Assembly: GCA_964558465.1 (NCBI GenBank) | Contig: CAZLEF010000002.1 | Span: 99,799 to 163,798, forward strand | DNA length: 64,000 bases | Source of the DNA: JACJYC01 sp964558465 | GTDB lineage: Bacteria; Bacteroidota; Bacteroidia; Chitinophagales; Saprospiraceae | Direction: 5' to 3' | Shown: positions 1 through 8,028 of the stretch, piece by piece | Numbering within the stretch: the stretch's first letter is position 1 | How the letters are laid out: the number at the start of each line of letters is the position of its first letter | Notes under the pieces: generated by a model | Databases searched by the model: none | Told to the model about the DNA's origin: nothing | What the model saw: only the letters and a program-made list of their open reading frames with translations | Program-made: the position numbers and the translations under genes

Positions 1-477
1 AAGATCGACGATTTTGCCAAAAAATACCTGTTTGACCCGCTGGAAATTAAAAACTACCGCTTCTGGGGCGGCAACGGCGGACCGCAAAATAACGGTATGG
101 CCCTGTTATCACTGACGAGCAGGGATATGGCTAAAATCGGGCAACTCTACCTCCGGAAAGGACAATGGAACGGAGCACAGATCCTCCCTGAAGATTTTGT
201 GCAGGAAGCCATTTCTCCCAAAGTTAAAAATGTCGAGGGGAATGGTTTTTATTCAGGGTACGACTATGGGTATTTCTGGTGGTCCAACCCGGTGTCCCGA
301 AGTTTTCCGGACAAGAGCCAGGCCGGTATTTTTATGGCCCGTGGCGCCGGCGGGCAAAACATCATCGTTTGGCCGGAAAAGGAAATGGTGGTCGTGATCA
401 CTGCCTGGAACATCCGGCAATCCAATAAACCGCAGATGATCTTTGACCAATATATTTTAAATGAGCCCAAAAATTGA
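1..477 (+). CDS. Serine hydrolase, beta-lactamase/PBP-like family, C-terminal part
   Basis: The reading frame is open from base 1 and ends at the TGA at 475-477, so only about 158 C-terminal residues are present and the start lies outside the window. The fragment carries the late part of the class C beta-lactamase fold (PF00144): a 'MALLSLTSRDMAKIGQLYL' helix followed by a 'GNGFYSGYDYGYFWW' strand region and 'RGAGGQNIIVWPE', which corresponds to the third active-site strand (H/K-x-G-G type) of these enzymes. The Ser-x-x-Lys and Tyr motifs would lie upstream. The family includes esterases, D-aminopeptidases and penicillin-binding proteins, so the substrate cannot be assigned. The next gene is convergent, with a gap of only 9 bases. 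Confidence 0.8.
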   Translation, partial: KIDDFAKKYLFDPLEIKNYRFWGGNGGPQNNGMALLSLTSRDMAKIGQLYLRKGQWNGAQILPEDFVQEAISPKVKNVEGNGFYSGYDYGYFWWSNPVSRSFPDKSQAGIFMARGAGGQNIIVWPEKEMVVVITAWNIRQSNKPQMIFDQYILNEPKN

Positions 478-486
478 CCTCAAAAT

Positions 487-1305
487 CTAACATTGGAGCA
501 ACCGGTGCAAATAACCGGATACGGCCGGCGCCGCCTCTTCCGGAAAGCCATGCGCAACAACCGGAACATCGATCCCGGCCGACCGCAGCCGGCTGACCAG
601 GTAGTCAAATGGGATGATGCCTTGTCCGGGCGGTGCAAAAGCCCCTGTTCCGTCGCGGTCTTTGGCATGCGCCATCGCGATATCCGGGGCCAGCAGGTCG
701 ATGGCTTCGTCGATCAGGCGTTTGATCTGACGGATCCCGGCCCGTTCAAACAAATTGCCGGGGTCGAGGATGATTTTCATCCGTTTGCTGCCCAGTTCCG
801 ATTGCAATTGCAGGGCTTTCCGGGCAGAATTCACGACATTGGACAATTCAGGTTCGATCCCAAGCCGGATGTCATAATGTTCGGCGATGAGCAAGGCGTT
901 TTCCATGGATTGCAGCAGGTCCTGCCAGGCTGCCGGGGTGTTGTTGTCCGGATGAAAGGCCCATTGATCGTCCGGGTTTCTGGTCCCCGTACACAAGGTG
1001 ATCAGATCGGTTCCAATGGCCCTGCAATGCCGGGCCAGCACCTCCAGCCGTTGCAGTCCGGTTACCCTTACCGCAGGATCGGGGTGGCACATATTGTAAG
1101 TGCCGGAGACGCCGCAAAGGGATACCCCTCTGGCAGCCGACCGGATCCCGGAGATGACCGTTTCCGGGATCTCTCCGGGCATGGGGTCGAGGCCTGCGCA
1201 GCTCATATTGAATTGAACGGTTTCAAAATGATGGGACCTCACCGCCTGGAACACCCCTTCGACCGTCGGCCTGTAAAAAGTTTTAGCAAAAATTCCTGTT
1301 TTCAT
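487..1305 (-). CDS. Sugar phosphate isomerase/epimerase (xylose-isomerase-like TIM barrel)
   Basis: 272 residues, the normal length for the AP-endonuclease/xylose-isomerase-like TIM-barrel family (PF01261). The metal-binding carboxylates and histidine expected at the barrel mouth are visible as E151 in 'GIEPELSN', D181 in 'IILDPGN' and H213 in 'MAHAKDRDG'. Members isomerise or epimerise sugars or inositols, or act on other polyols. The substrate is not evident here. The ATG start overlaps the stop of the upstream Gfo/Idh-type oxidoreductase by four bases, so the two are translated as a coupled operon. This oxidoreductase plus TIM-barrel pairing is common in Bacteroidota sugar or inositol catabolism. 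No secretion signal is seen, so it is cytoplasmic. Confidence 0.85.
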   Translation of the reverse strand: MKTGIFAKTFYRPTVEGVFQAVRSHHFETVQFNMSCAGLDPMPGEIPETVISGIRSAARGVSLCGVSGTYNMCHPDPAVRVTGLQRLEVLARHCRAIGTDLITLCTGTRNPDDQWAFHPDNNTPAAWQDLLQSMENALLIAEHYDIRLGIEPELSNVVNSARKALQLQSELGSKRMKIILDPGNLFERAGIRQIKRLIDEAIDLLAPDIAMAHAKDRDGTGAFAPPGQGIIPFDYLVSRLRSAGIDVPVVAHGFPEEAAPAVSGYLHRLLQC

Positions 1306-2381
1306 TCCAGTTCGCCTTCGGTCAGATCATCCAGATAAATGGTTTTACCGCTTTGAACCGATTGCCGGATGGCGATCATCCCTTTGACTACCTCCATGCC
1401 CTGCCGGATATCCGTACCCTGGGGCGCCGCGCCATGAAGGATGACATCGGCAAAGTGTTCCAGTTGCCTGCGGTAAGAAAAGCCGTCGGCGCCTAAAGGC
1501 CGGTAAAACTGCTGTTCGGCTTCCAGGAAACATTCCACGTCGCTGCTTTTATAAAACCAGGGATTATAGGTTTTGGCAAAAACGCTTCCCTGTTCGCCGT
1601 AAATGGTAAAACCTTCGTGCCAATCGCCGCGCACCTTTATGGTCAGATCGAGGTGGCCGATCGCGCCGTTTTTGAATTCCACATCCACAAACCAGCAATA
1701 GGCGTTGAATTTTTGCCGGAATTTTGCCTGTATGCTGCCGATTGGGCCGGCCAGAAAACAGGCGGTATCGAGCAGGTGGCTGCCGTGTGTCATGAGGTAG
1801 TAGCGCTCCAGGTTGGCCTTTTCGTCGACGCCGGGTTTTACCGCTTTTGCGCTTTTGACCGGCAGCGGCTGCAAATTACCGGTTGCCGTGTAGCGGTGGG
1901 TATTATCGCCGTACCAGGCCTTCAGCGCCAGCATTTCCCCCAGTTTTTCCCGGACAAATTGTTGGGCGCAGGCGATCCCAGGGTCAAAACGTTTCATATG
2001 GCCCACCTGTACGGTCACCTGGTTCCTGGCGGCGGCTTCTGCCAGCCTCCGGCATTCGGTTAGGGAGTGGCTCAGGGGTTTTTCAACCAGTACATGTTTG
2101 CCGGCTTCAACGGCCATGAGGGAGAGTGGGACATGGAAAAAATCCGAGGTGGCCACAATAACGGCTTCCAGTTGAGGGTCTTCCAGCATCCGACGGTAAT
2201 CCGAAAAAGCTTTTGAGGGTTGCCAGACGGATTGCATGCGTTGGAGCAGGTCTTCAGCCGCGTCGCAGATGCTGTACAACTCGACATTGCGGGCTTTTTG
2301 GCAAGCTTCAAAATGGGCAAACTGCGCGATGGGGCCGCAACCCAGGATGCCTGTTTTTAATTTGCGTTCTTCGGATGGCAT
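1302..2381 (-). CDS. Gfo/Idh/MocA family NAD(P)-dependent oxidoreductase
   Basis: 359 residues. The N-terminal Rossmann fold has the dinucleotide loop 'GILGCGPIAQ' (residues 11-20). The family signature 'EKP' is at residues 100-102, with the lysine that normally takes part in hydride transfer. The C-terminal half ('HGSHLLDTACFLAGPIGSI', 'GAIGHLDLTIKV') fits the Gfo/Idh/MocA alpha/beta substrate domain. These enzymes oxidise or reduce hydroxyls of sugars and inositols. It is the first gene of a two-gene minus-strand operon, and its stop overlaps the isomerase start by four bases. The partner suggests a step in breakdown or modification of a sugar or cyclitol, but the substrate is unknown. Confidence 0.88.
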   Translation of the reverse strand: MPSEERKLKTGILGCGPIAQFAHFEACQKARNVELYSICDAAEDLLQRMQSVWQPSKAFSDYRRMLEDPQLEAVIVATSDFFHVPLSLMAVEAGKHVLVEKPLSHSLTECRRLAEAAARNQVTVQVGHMKRFDPGIACAQQFVREKLGEMLALKAWYGDNTHRYTATGNLQPLPVKSAKAVKPGVDEKANLERYYLMTHGSHLLDTACFLAGPIGSIQAKFRQKFNAYCWFVDVEFKNGAIGHLDLTIKVRGDWHEGFTIYGEQGSVFAKTYNPWFYKSSDVECFLEAEQQFYRPLGADGFSYRRQLEHFADVILHGAAPQGTDIRQGMEVVKGMIAIRQSVQSGKTIYLDDLTEGELE

Positions 2382-2419
2382 GCTGAACTGTATTTTCCGG
2401 GGTCAAGGTAGAGGGAATT

Positions 2420-3073
2420 TTAAAACTCATTTTTGATTTTTTTTTCTTTCAGGTATATTTTATAACTGGCCGCCCCGAACGTCAGCAAACAAAAAAAGTA
2501 GGTTACTTTTTGCAGCAGGGGCAATTTCGAAATCTGGAAATGGGTGGTATAAATGAAATAATTTAAAAGCCCCAGAAATGCACAAAACAAAGCCAGGCCG
2601 AATAACCCGGTATAATGCTCTTTTTTGAGTTCAATAAAGGTGGGAATTAAAGTGATAACCCCCAAAATGCCTGCAAGATTGATGACCGCATCATGAAATT
2701 TTGAAAAGGAGAACAGCGCAAAAAACATGGCAGACGTTCCTGCGTATTGAATGATTTTTTGGTTGATGTTTTTTACAGAAAATAACCTGGGCAGGTTTAT
2801 CCAGAAAAGGCTTAAACTGAAACAAAGAATTACCCACGCTGTAATGGCAATGGGCCTCGCGGGGTTGATATGGCCGTTTTTGGAATAGTTCGCCATCAGA
2901 TCGCACCAATAATTGTTCACTAAACTGTATCGTGTAGAAATGGTTTCAACGTTTGACCCTCCCGGATATAAAAACGCGGAAAAAATGTACAAAATAAAAA
3001 AAAGGCCTATTCCCAAAAGTGGGATCAACAATTGCGGGTGGTTCAGCCTGTTTAAAGATGCCGTTTCTTTCAT
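2420..3073 (-). CDS. Multi-pass membrane protein, DUF998-like
   Basis: About 217 residues when started at the ATG at 3073. An upstream in-frame ATG at 3139 would run into the preceding gene, so the later start, 16 bases after that gene's stop, is preferred. Six hydrophobic segments are visible, beginning with 'LLIPLLGIGLFFILYIFSAF' and ending near 'VTYFFCLLTFGAASYKIYL'. The loop after the first helix ('YPGGSNVE...YSLVNNYWCDL') resembles DUF998 membrane proteins, in which a conserved small-residue/Asp loop follows helix 1. No function is known for that family. It probably shares a transcript with the baeRF-like gene just upstream. Confidence 0.6.
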   Translation of the reverse strand: MKETASLNRLNHPQLLIPLLGIGLFFILYIFSAFLYPGGSNVETISTRYSLVNNYWCDLMANYSKNGHINPARPIAITAWVILCFSLSLFWINLPRLFSVKNINQKIIQYAGTSAMFFALFSFSKFHDAVINLAGILGVITLIPTFIELKKEHYTGLFGLALFCAFLGLLNYFIYTTHFQISKLPLLQKVTYFFCLLTFGAASYKIYLKEKKIKNEF

Positions 3074-3089
3074 GTTCACTGGTAGCGCT

Positions 3090-4247
3090 TCAATATCTGA
3101 AAAGTGCATTGATCCCGGAAGCCGGATGCGGAAGTTCATCCTCTTCCTGCAGGTAAACCAATCCGCCGTTCCGGAAAACGGATACGGCAGCGAGATTGGT
3201 CAGGGAAGTGTTCGACGGATTTTGATCCGGATAGATGTCTGTGGTGGCGTCCCGCTGGTCGTAAATTCCCCAGATCTCAAGGTCCTTTGCCAGGAAAAGG
3301 GTATCTATCAGGCCGCTGATGGCTGCAGGGATGATTTCCTGAATGTCCGTTGAGGTACGCCTGGTATCCTGGAACTGGTTAAAAAGATTCAGCTTCTCCG
3401 TTTTTATTTTTTCAAATCCGAAAGTCAGAAGATCCCAGGCCTTCCTGTGCAGTTCGCCTGTTTCCACATGTTTGGGGCTGCCGGAAAGGTGTTCCGGAAT
3501 TAAATATTTGTAAGTATTCGCTTTTTCGTATAAAGGGAACAGATAATCCAGGCTGGCCACAACGAGGGGCGCTGTCGCACCTGTGAGGTATTCCCCTATC
3601 GTTTTGTCGATGGCTCTGAAAAAGGCCAGAATTTCATCTTTTTCGTCCTCTTTCCAATCCCCGTGCCCGTGGAATATGGCCACCGGATTCCCTCCCCGGG
3701 ATTGGGTATGGTAACCCAGGAATTTCTGCTGGTAATCAAAACCCACGACATCCCCGACCCGTTGTGGCAGAACGCTTTCGGGAAAAACCTCTTCCAGCCC
3801 GTATCGGTCGCCTTTGTAAAATTTCACCTCTTGCAGATTCAAGGTCAACAGGTAAAAATCCAGGTTTTCCATCAGGACAGGCAGCAGCGGCTTCAGGTAA
3901 AAATGAGTAGAAAAATAGAAATAGGGCTCGAAGTCCAGCGGAAGCGAATAGGAACGCAAAAAATCCTTTGCTAAAAAAACGGCCAGCCCCTCCGCCTGGC
4001 CTCGCCAGAATCCGCTGTCCGCCAGCAATTCATTCGCCGGCGCCATAAATTCCAGTATTTCCCGGTTGGAAAAACCCCGGTCTTCCATCTCTTTCCGGAT
4101 GGCTGCCAGGAGGTTTTTGAACACGGTTTGGTCTTGCCAGTTGAGCACTTCCTGGCCTGCCCTGGACGTCGGGAGGTAAATGGAGAGCAGCCGGTCACCA
4201 TGCATGTTGGCCAGTTCTTCAAAATCTTTTTTGGTCAGCTTTTCCAT
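3090..4247 (-). CDS. baeRF-family protein (bacterial archaeo-eukaryotic release factor 1-like)
   Basis: 385 residues. The opening 'GDRLLSIYLPTSRAGQEV' is typical of the baeRF families, which are bacterial relatives of the peptide chain release factor eRF1/Pelota fold. Further hallmarks are 'GLAVFLAKDFLRSYSLP', 'LTLNLQEVKFYKGDRYGLEEV' and the later 'VVASLDYLFPLYEKANTY'. The family is proposed to act on ribosomes, for example in rescue or hibernation, but this is unproven. The order of segments and the length fit a complete protein. It lies directly upstream of the DUF998-like gene (gap 16 bases to the preferred start). A TAACTTTG -7-type motif on the minus strand (4344-4351) lies about 95 bases before the ATG. 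Confidence 0.7.
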   Translation of the reverse strand: MEKLTKKDFEELANMHGDRLLSIYLPTSRAGQEVLNWQDQTVFKNLLAAIRKEMEDRGFSNREILEFMAPANELLADSGFWRGQAEGLAVFLAKDFLRSYSLPLDFEPYFYFSTHFYLKPLLPVLMENLDFYLLTLNLQEVKFYKGDRYGLEEVFPESVLPQRVGDVVGFDYQQKFLGYHTQSRGGNPVAIFHGHGDWKEDEKDEILAFFRAIDKTIGEYLTGATAPLVVASLDYLFPLYEKANTYKYLIPEHLSGSPKHVETGELHRKAWDLLTFGFEKIKTEKLNLFNQFQDTRRTSTDIQEIIPAAISGLIDTLFLAKDLEIWGIYDQRDATTDIYPDQNPSNTSLTNLAAVSVFRNGGLVYLQEEDELPHPASGINALFRY

Positions 4248-4343
4248 AATTGTCTGTTTTAGAGCTTATTCTGCATATACCGGATAAATGCAATCGTTCA
4301 GGTCTGAAAAAAACACTTTGCACCTCAACGGCGCGAAGTATGA

Positions 4344-4351
4344 CAAAGTTA
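4344..4351 (-). promoter_or_regulatory. Putative -7 promoter element for the baeRF gene
   Basis: On the minus strand this reads TAACTTTG, a perfect match to the Bacteroidota -7 consensus TANNTTTG. The -33 region about 20 bases upstream reads TTTC rather than TTTG. It would give a 5' leader of roughly 85 bases. Confidence 0.45.
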
Positions 4352-4498
4352 AACCTTGAGGATAGGATTGGGAAATGACCTTTATTGCCCGGCCGGATGA
4401 TCATGGTCACTTTTTCCGTTTGCAGATTCGTTGATTCCTGTGGATTAAATACCCGGATCTGATGGCACCTGAATTTTTTACTTTTCCCGTAAATTTCC

Positions 4499-4506
4499 TA
4501 ACTTTG
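4499..4506 (+). promoter_or_regulatory. Putative -7 promoter element for the FG-GAP/UnbV gene
   Basis: TAACTTTG matches the Bacteroidota -7 consensus TANNTTTG and lies 37 bases before the ATG at 4544. The -33 position shows only a T-run, without the usual TTTG, so this is a partial promoter match. The 296-base gap 4248-4543 holds this element and the divergent one at 4344, and nothing else that I recognise. Confidence 0.45.
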
Positions 4507-4543
4507 ATTAACCGTCTGCAATCCAAAATCTGTCTGATCGTCT

Positions 4544-7500
4544 ATGAGGAACAGGATATCACCCATATTGGCTATTTTCTTAATGTGTAGCCTGCTGCTT
4601 TCCGGGCAAAAGCGCGCCTTGTTTGAACATTTGCCGTCGAACCGTACCGGCATAACTTTTGAAAACAACCTGAAAGAAAGTCGAAAATCCAATGTGCTGA
4701 CCTACGAATATTTTTATAACGGGGGCGGGGTTGCAGTCGGAGACATCAACAATGACGGTCTGGAGGACCTCTACTTCACCGCCAATATGGGCCCCAATAA
4801 ACTCTACCTCAACAAGGGCAACCTGGTGTTCGAAGATATAACCGCCGCGGCCGGGGTGGCCGGTTACGACGGCTGGAAAACGGGCGCCGCCATGGCCGAC
4901 GTGAACGGCGACGGATTCCTGGATATCTACCTCTGTTATTCAGGAAAAGGAGACCCTGAAAAAAGAAGGAACCAGCTTTTTATCAATAGCCCCGAGGGGG
5001 TGTTCAGGGAGCAGGCCCGGGAATACGGCCTGGACGACCCGTCCTATTCCACCCATGCTGCTTTTTTTGATTTTGACCTGGACGGCGACCTCGATATGTA
5101 CCTCCTCAACCATAATGTGACCGTGATCAAGTCGATTGAATTCGAAACCGTCAAGGATCAGCGGCATCCCTTTGCCGGTCACAAATTTTTCAGAAACGAC
5201 AACGGAAAATTTACCGACATCAGCGCTGCCGCCGGCATCAAAGGCAACCCCCTGCAGTTCGGTCTGGGTATCAGCGTTGCCGACATCAACCAGGACGGCT
5301 GGCCCGATATTTATGTGACCAACGACTACGTCGAACCCGATTACCTCTACATCAACAACCGCAACGGGACTTTCACCGACCGCATGACCGATTATATGCA
5401 GCATATCTCCTATTTTTCAATGGGTTGCGACGTAAATGACTTCAACAACGATGGCTGGCCGGATATCTATACCCTCGATATGCTGCCCGAGGACAACAAA
5501 CGCCAGAAATTGCTGTACGGCCCCGATAATTACGAACATTACGCTTTAATGGTGCTCAATGGTTTTTACTTCCAGAACATGCGCAACATGCTCCACCTCA
5601 ACAACGGGAATGGAACCTACAGCGAAATCGGGCAGGTCGCAGGTATTTCCAATACCGACTGGAGCTGGTCGCCATTGTTTGCCGATTATGACAACGACGG
5701 CTGGAAGGATCTTTTTGTGACCAATGGCTATTACCGCGACTATACCAACCGCGATTTTCTGAAGTACAAAGGGGATTATTATTTTGAAAAAGCGAAAGCT
5801 AAAGAGAAAGCCGATACCTTTCACCTGGTCTCAACCATGACGTCGACCCCCCTGCACAACTACCTGTTCCGGAATAATGGTGATCTCACCTTCTCCGATA
5901 AAAGTGTGGAATGGGGCTTCCAGGCGCCCACCTTTTCAAACGGCGCCGCCTATGCTGACCTCGACAATGACGGCGACCTCGACCTGGCGGTCAATAACCA
6001 GAACGCAACAGCTTCCCTTTTCCGGAACCTGGCCCGGGAGCAGGTTCCCGAACACCATTATTTGCAGTTGGTCCTCGCCGGCGCAGGGAAAAATACCCGG
6101 GCGGTGGGCGCCAGGGTCAGGGTTTACACCCAGGGGCAGGTGCAATACGTGGAGCAGGCCCCGGTCCGCGGATTTCAATCAACAGTGACCAGCCGGATCC
6201 ATGCAGGTTTGGGGAATGCCGTCAAAGCGGATTCCATCAAGATCCGGTGGCCGGGCGGCAAAGAAATAACGCTTCGCGACGTGCCCGCCGACCAGATCCT
6301 GGAGATCCGCGAGGAGGGAACCGCCGCAACCCATACCGGGAAGACGGGTAATCCGTTTTCCGGGCAGGTTTTCAGCAAGGCGAATACTGCCATCCCCTAC
6401 ACCCATGTTGAGCAAGGTTTCAACGATTTCAAGCGGCAGCCCCTGCTGCTGACCATGTTAACGACCTGCGGCCCGGTCATGGCAGTCGGGGATGTCAATA
6501 AAGATGGTCGTCAGGATGTCTACATCGGGGGCGCCCAGGAAACCCCCGGCAAGTTGTTCATACAGCACGCCGGCGGCAGTTTCGAGGAATCCGCCGTCCT
6601 GCCGTTCGATCCGCAATATACGGATGCCGCTGCCCTGTTCCTCGACGCCGACGGCGACCAGGACCTCGACCTCTACGTCGCAAGCGGCGGTTACAACGAA
6701 TACCTCGAAAACGACAAGGCATTGCAGGACCGGCTTTACCTGAACAACGGGGCCGGAAAGTTCTCCCTTTCTCCAGGCGCTTTGCCGGAGATCCGGGCCA
6801 GCAAATCCTGTGTTGCCGCTGCTGATTTTGACCAGGACGGCGACCTCGACCTCTTTGCCGGCGGGCGCGTGATACCCGGAAAATACCCGGTTGCGCCGGA
6901 AAGTTACCTGCTGGAAAACAAAGGCGGCCGTTTTGAAAGCGTTGCCAAAACCAAAGCCCCGGCTTTATCCGGTATCGGTATGGTCACGGATGCCCGATGG
7001 CTGGATGTCGACGGAGATGGTTGGAAGGACCTGGTAGTCGCGGGTGAATTTATGGCGGTTGAGGTTTTTCTTAACAACCAGGGTAAAAAACTGGACCGGG
7101 CCACCGATCGATTTTTTGACCGGCCCCTTCACGGTATGTGGACCCGCATGATCGCACACGATTTTGACAACGACGGCGATGAAGACCTGATCCTCGGAAA
7201 TTTTGGCCTCAACTCCCAACTAAGGGCCGGCCCTGAAGAACCCGTTACGCTGGTTTTCAAAGATTTTGACAAAAACGGTTCGGTCGACCCGATCCTCAGC
7301 CATTATATACAGGGAAAATCCTATCCGTTTGCCGGCCGCGACGAATTGCTCGACCAGATGTACAGCATGCGGGGCAAGTTCACCAGTTACGCCGCTTATG
7401 CCGACGCCCAGATCAATTCGATCTTTTCAAAAAGTGAACTCAAAGATGCACAGGTATTAAAGGCGACCATTCTGGAAACCGTTTACCTGGAAAATAAACA

Positions 7501-7855
7501 AGGCAATTTTGGGATGAAGGTGTTACCGGTCCAGGCCCAGTTCGGGCCGGTTTATGCCATGTCTGTTCTGGATTACAACCGGGATGGGAATATAGACCTG
7601 GTGTTGGGGGGCAATCAAAGTTCGATCCGGATCCGGATGGGGGTGATCGACGCCAACTTCGGACAATTGTTCGAGGGTGACGGAAAAGGTAATTTTACCT
7701 GGGTCCCTCAACCCCGATCGGGCCTGCGAACGGTTGGCGATACCCGGTCGATGGAAATCATTGAGGTGAACGGCGCCGGCTACCTGTTGGTGGGCGTTAA
7801 TAATGTTGGGGTGGAGATGTACCGGGTGAATGAGGTAACCACTGAGGATCACTGA
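4544..7855 (+). CDS. Large FG-GAP/VCBS repeat protein with ASPIC/UnbV domain
   Basis: 1103 residues. A signal peptide ('ILAIFLMCSLLLSGQ') precedes two beta-propeller halves. I count 14 Asp-rich Ca-binding loops of the D-x-[DN]-x-D-G type, seven before and seven after the middle; examples are 'GDINNDGLEDLYF', 'ADVNGDGFLDIYL' and 'HDFDNDGDEDLIL'. Between them, around residues 518-592, is an ASPIC/UnbV module (PF07593, 'GARVRVY...GFQSTVTSRIHAGLG...IKIRWPGG'). This is the CRTAC1-like architecture abundant in Saprospiraceae. It should be exported and Ca-binding, with a likely adhesive or scaffold role. It is followed on the same strand by a vanadium haloperoxidase-like gene, a frequent pairing. 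The last codons and stop lie inside a tandem repeat. Confidence 0.85.
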   Translation: MRNRISPILAIFLMCSLLLSGQKRALFEHLPSNRTGITFENNLKESRKSNVLTYEYFYNGGGVAVGDINNDGLEDLYFTANMGPNKLYLNKGNLVFEDITAAAGVAGYDGWKTGAAMADVNGDGFLDIYLCYSGKGDPEKRRNQLFINSPEGVFREQAREYGLDDPSYSTHAAFFDFDLDGDLDMYLLNHNVTVIKSIEFETVKDQRHPFAGHKFFRNDNGKFTDISAAAGIKGNPLQFGLGISVADINQDGWPDIYVTNDYVEPDYLYINNRNGTFTDRMTDYMQHISYFSMGCDVNDFNNDGWPDIYTLDMLPEDNKRQKLLYGPDNYEHYALMVLNGFYFQNMRNMLHLNNGNGTYSEIGQVAGISNTDWSWSPLFADYDNDGWKDLFVTNGYYRDYTNRDFLKYKGDYYFEKAKAKEKADTFHLVSTMTSTPLHNYLFRNNGDLTFSDKSVEWGFQAPTFSNGAAYADLDNDGDLDLAVNNQNATASLFRNLAREQVPEHHYLQLVLAGAGKNTRAVGARVRVYTQGQVQYVEQAPVRGFQSTVTSRIHAGLGNAVKADSIKIRWPGGKEITLRDVPADQILEIREEGTAATHTGKTGNPFSGQVFSKANTAIPYTHVEQGFNDFKRQPLLLTMLTTCGPVMAVGDVNKDGRQDVYIGGAQETPGKLFIQHAGGSFEESAVLPFDPQYTDAAALFLDADGDQDLDLYVASGGYNEYLENDKALQDRLYLNNGAGKFSLSPGALPEIRASKSCVAAADFDQDGDLDLFAGGRVIPGKYPVAPESYLLENKGGRFESVAKTKAPALSGIGMVTDARWLDVDGDGWKDLVVAGEFMAVEVFLNNQGKKLDRATDRFFDRPLHGMWTRMIAHDFDNDGDEDLILGNFGLNSQLRAGPEEPVTLVFKDFDKNGSVDPILSHYIQGKSYPFAGRDELLDQMYSMRGKFTSYAAYADAQINSIFSKSELKDAQVLKATILETVYLENKQGNFGMKVLPVQAQFGPVYAMSVLDYNRDGNIDLVLGGNQSSIRIRMGVIDANFGQLFEGDGKGNFTWVPQPRSGLRTVGDTRSMEIIEVNGAGYLLVGVNNVGVEMYRVNEVTTEDH

Positions 7856-7939
7856 GACCATGAGACTGTGAGACTGTGAGACCATGAGACTATGAGACCA
7901 TGAGACCATGAGACCGCTAAGGGCACTGAGGATCACTGA
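7841..7939 (+). repeat. Gene-end tandem repeat, 8-bp unit TGAGACYR, with flanking 15-bp direct repeats
   Basis: Eight consecutive copies of an 8-base unit (TGAGACCA/TGAGACTG variants) occupy 7853-7916. The array is bracketed by two perfect copies of ACTGAGGATCACTGA (7841-7855 and 7925-7939). The left copy encodes the last residues of the FG-GAP protein and supplies its TGA stop codon. Confidence 0.85.
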
Positions 7940-8028
7940 AGGGACCGCCTGAAAATAATTTTCCTGTTTGGAGGAAGGTGCAGTCTGCGCCAGGAGTCAG
8001 GAGGTTCGCCTAAATAAACTATTTCAGT

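Noticed and set aside
493..1338. A 281-codon open frame opposite the sugar isomerase
   Set aside because: The minus strand carries the conserved TIM-barrel motifs; this frame has none.
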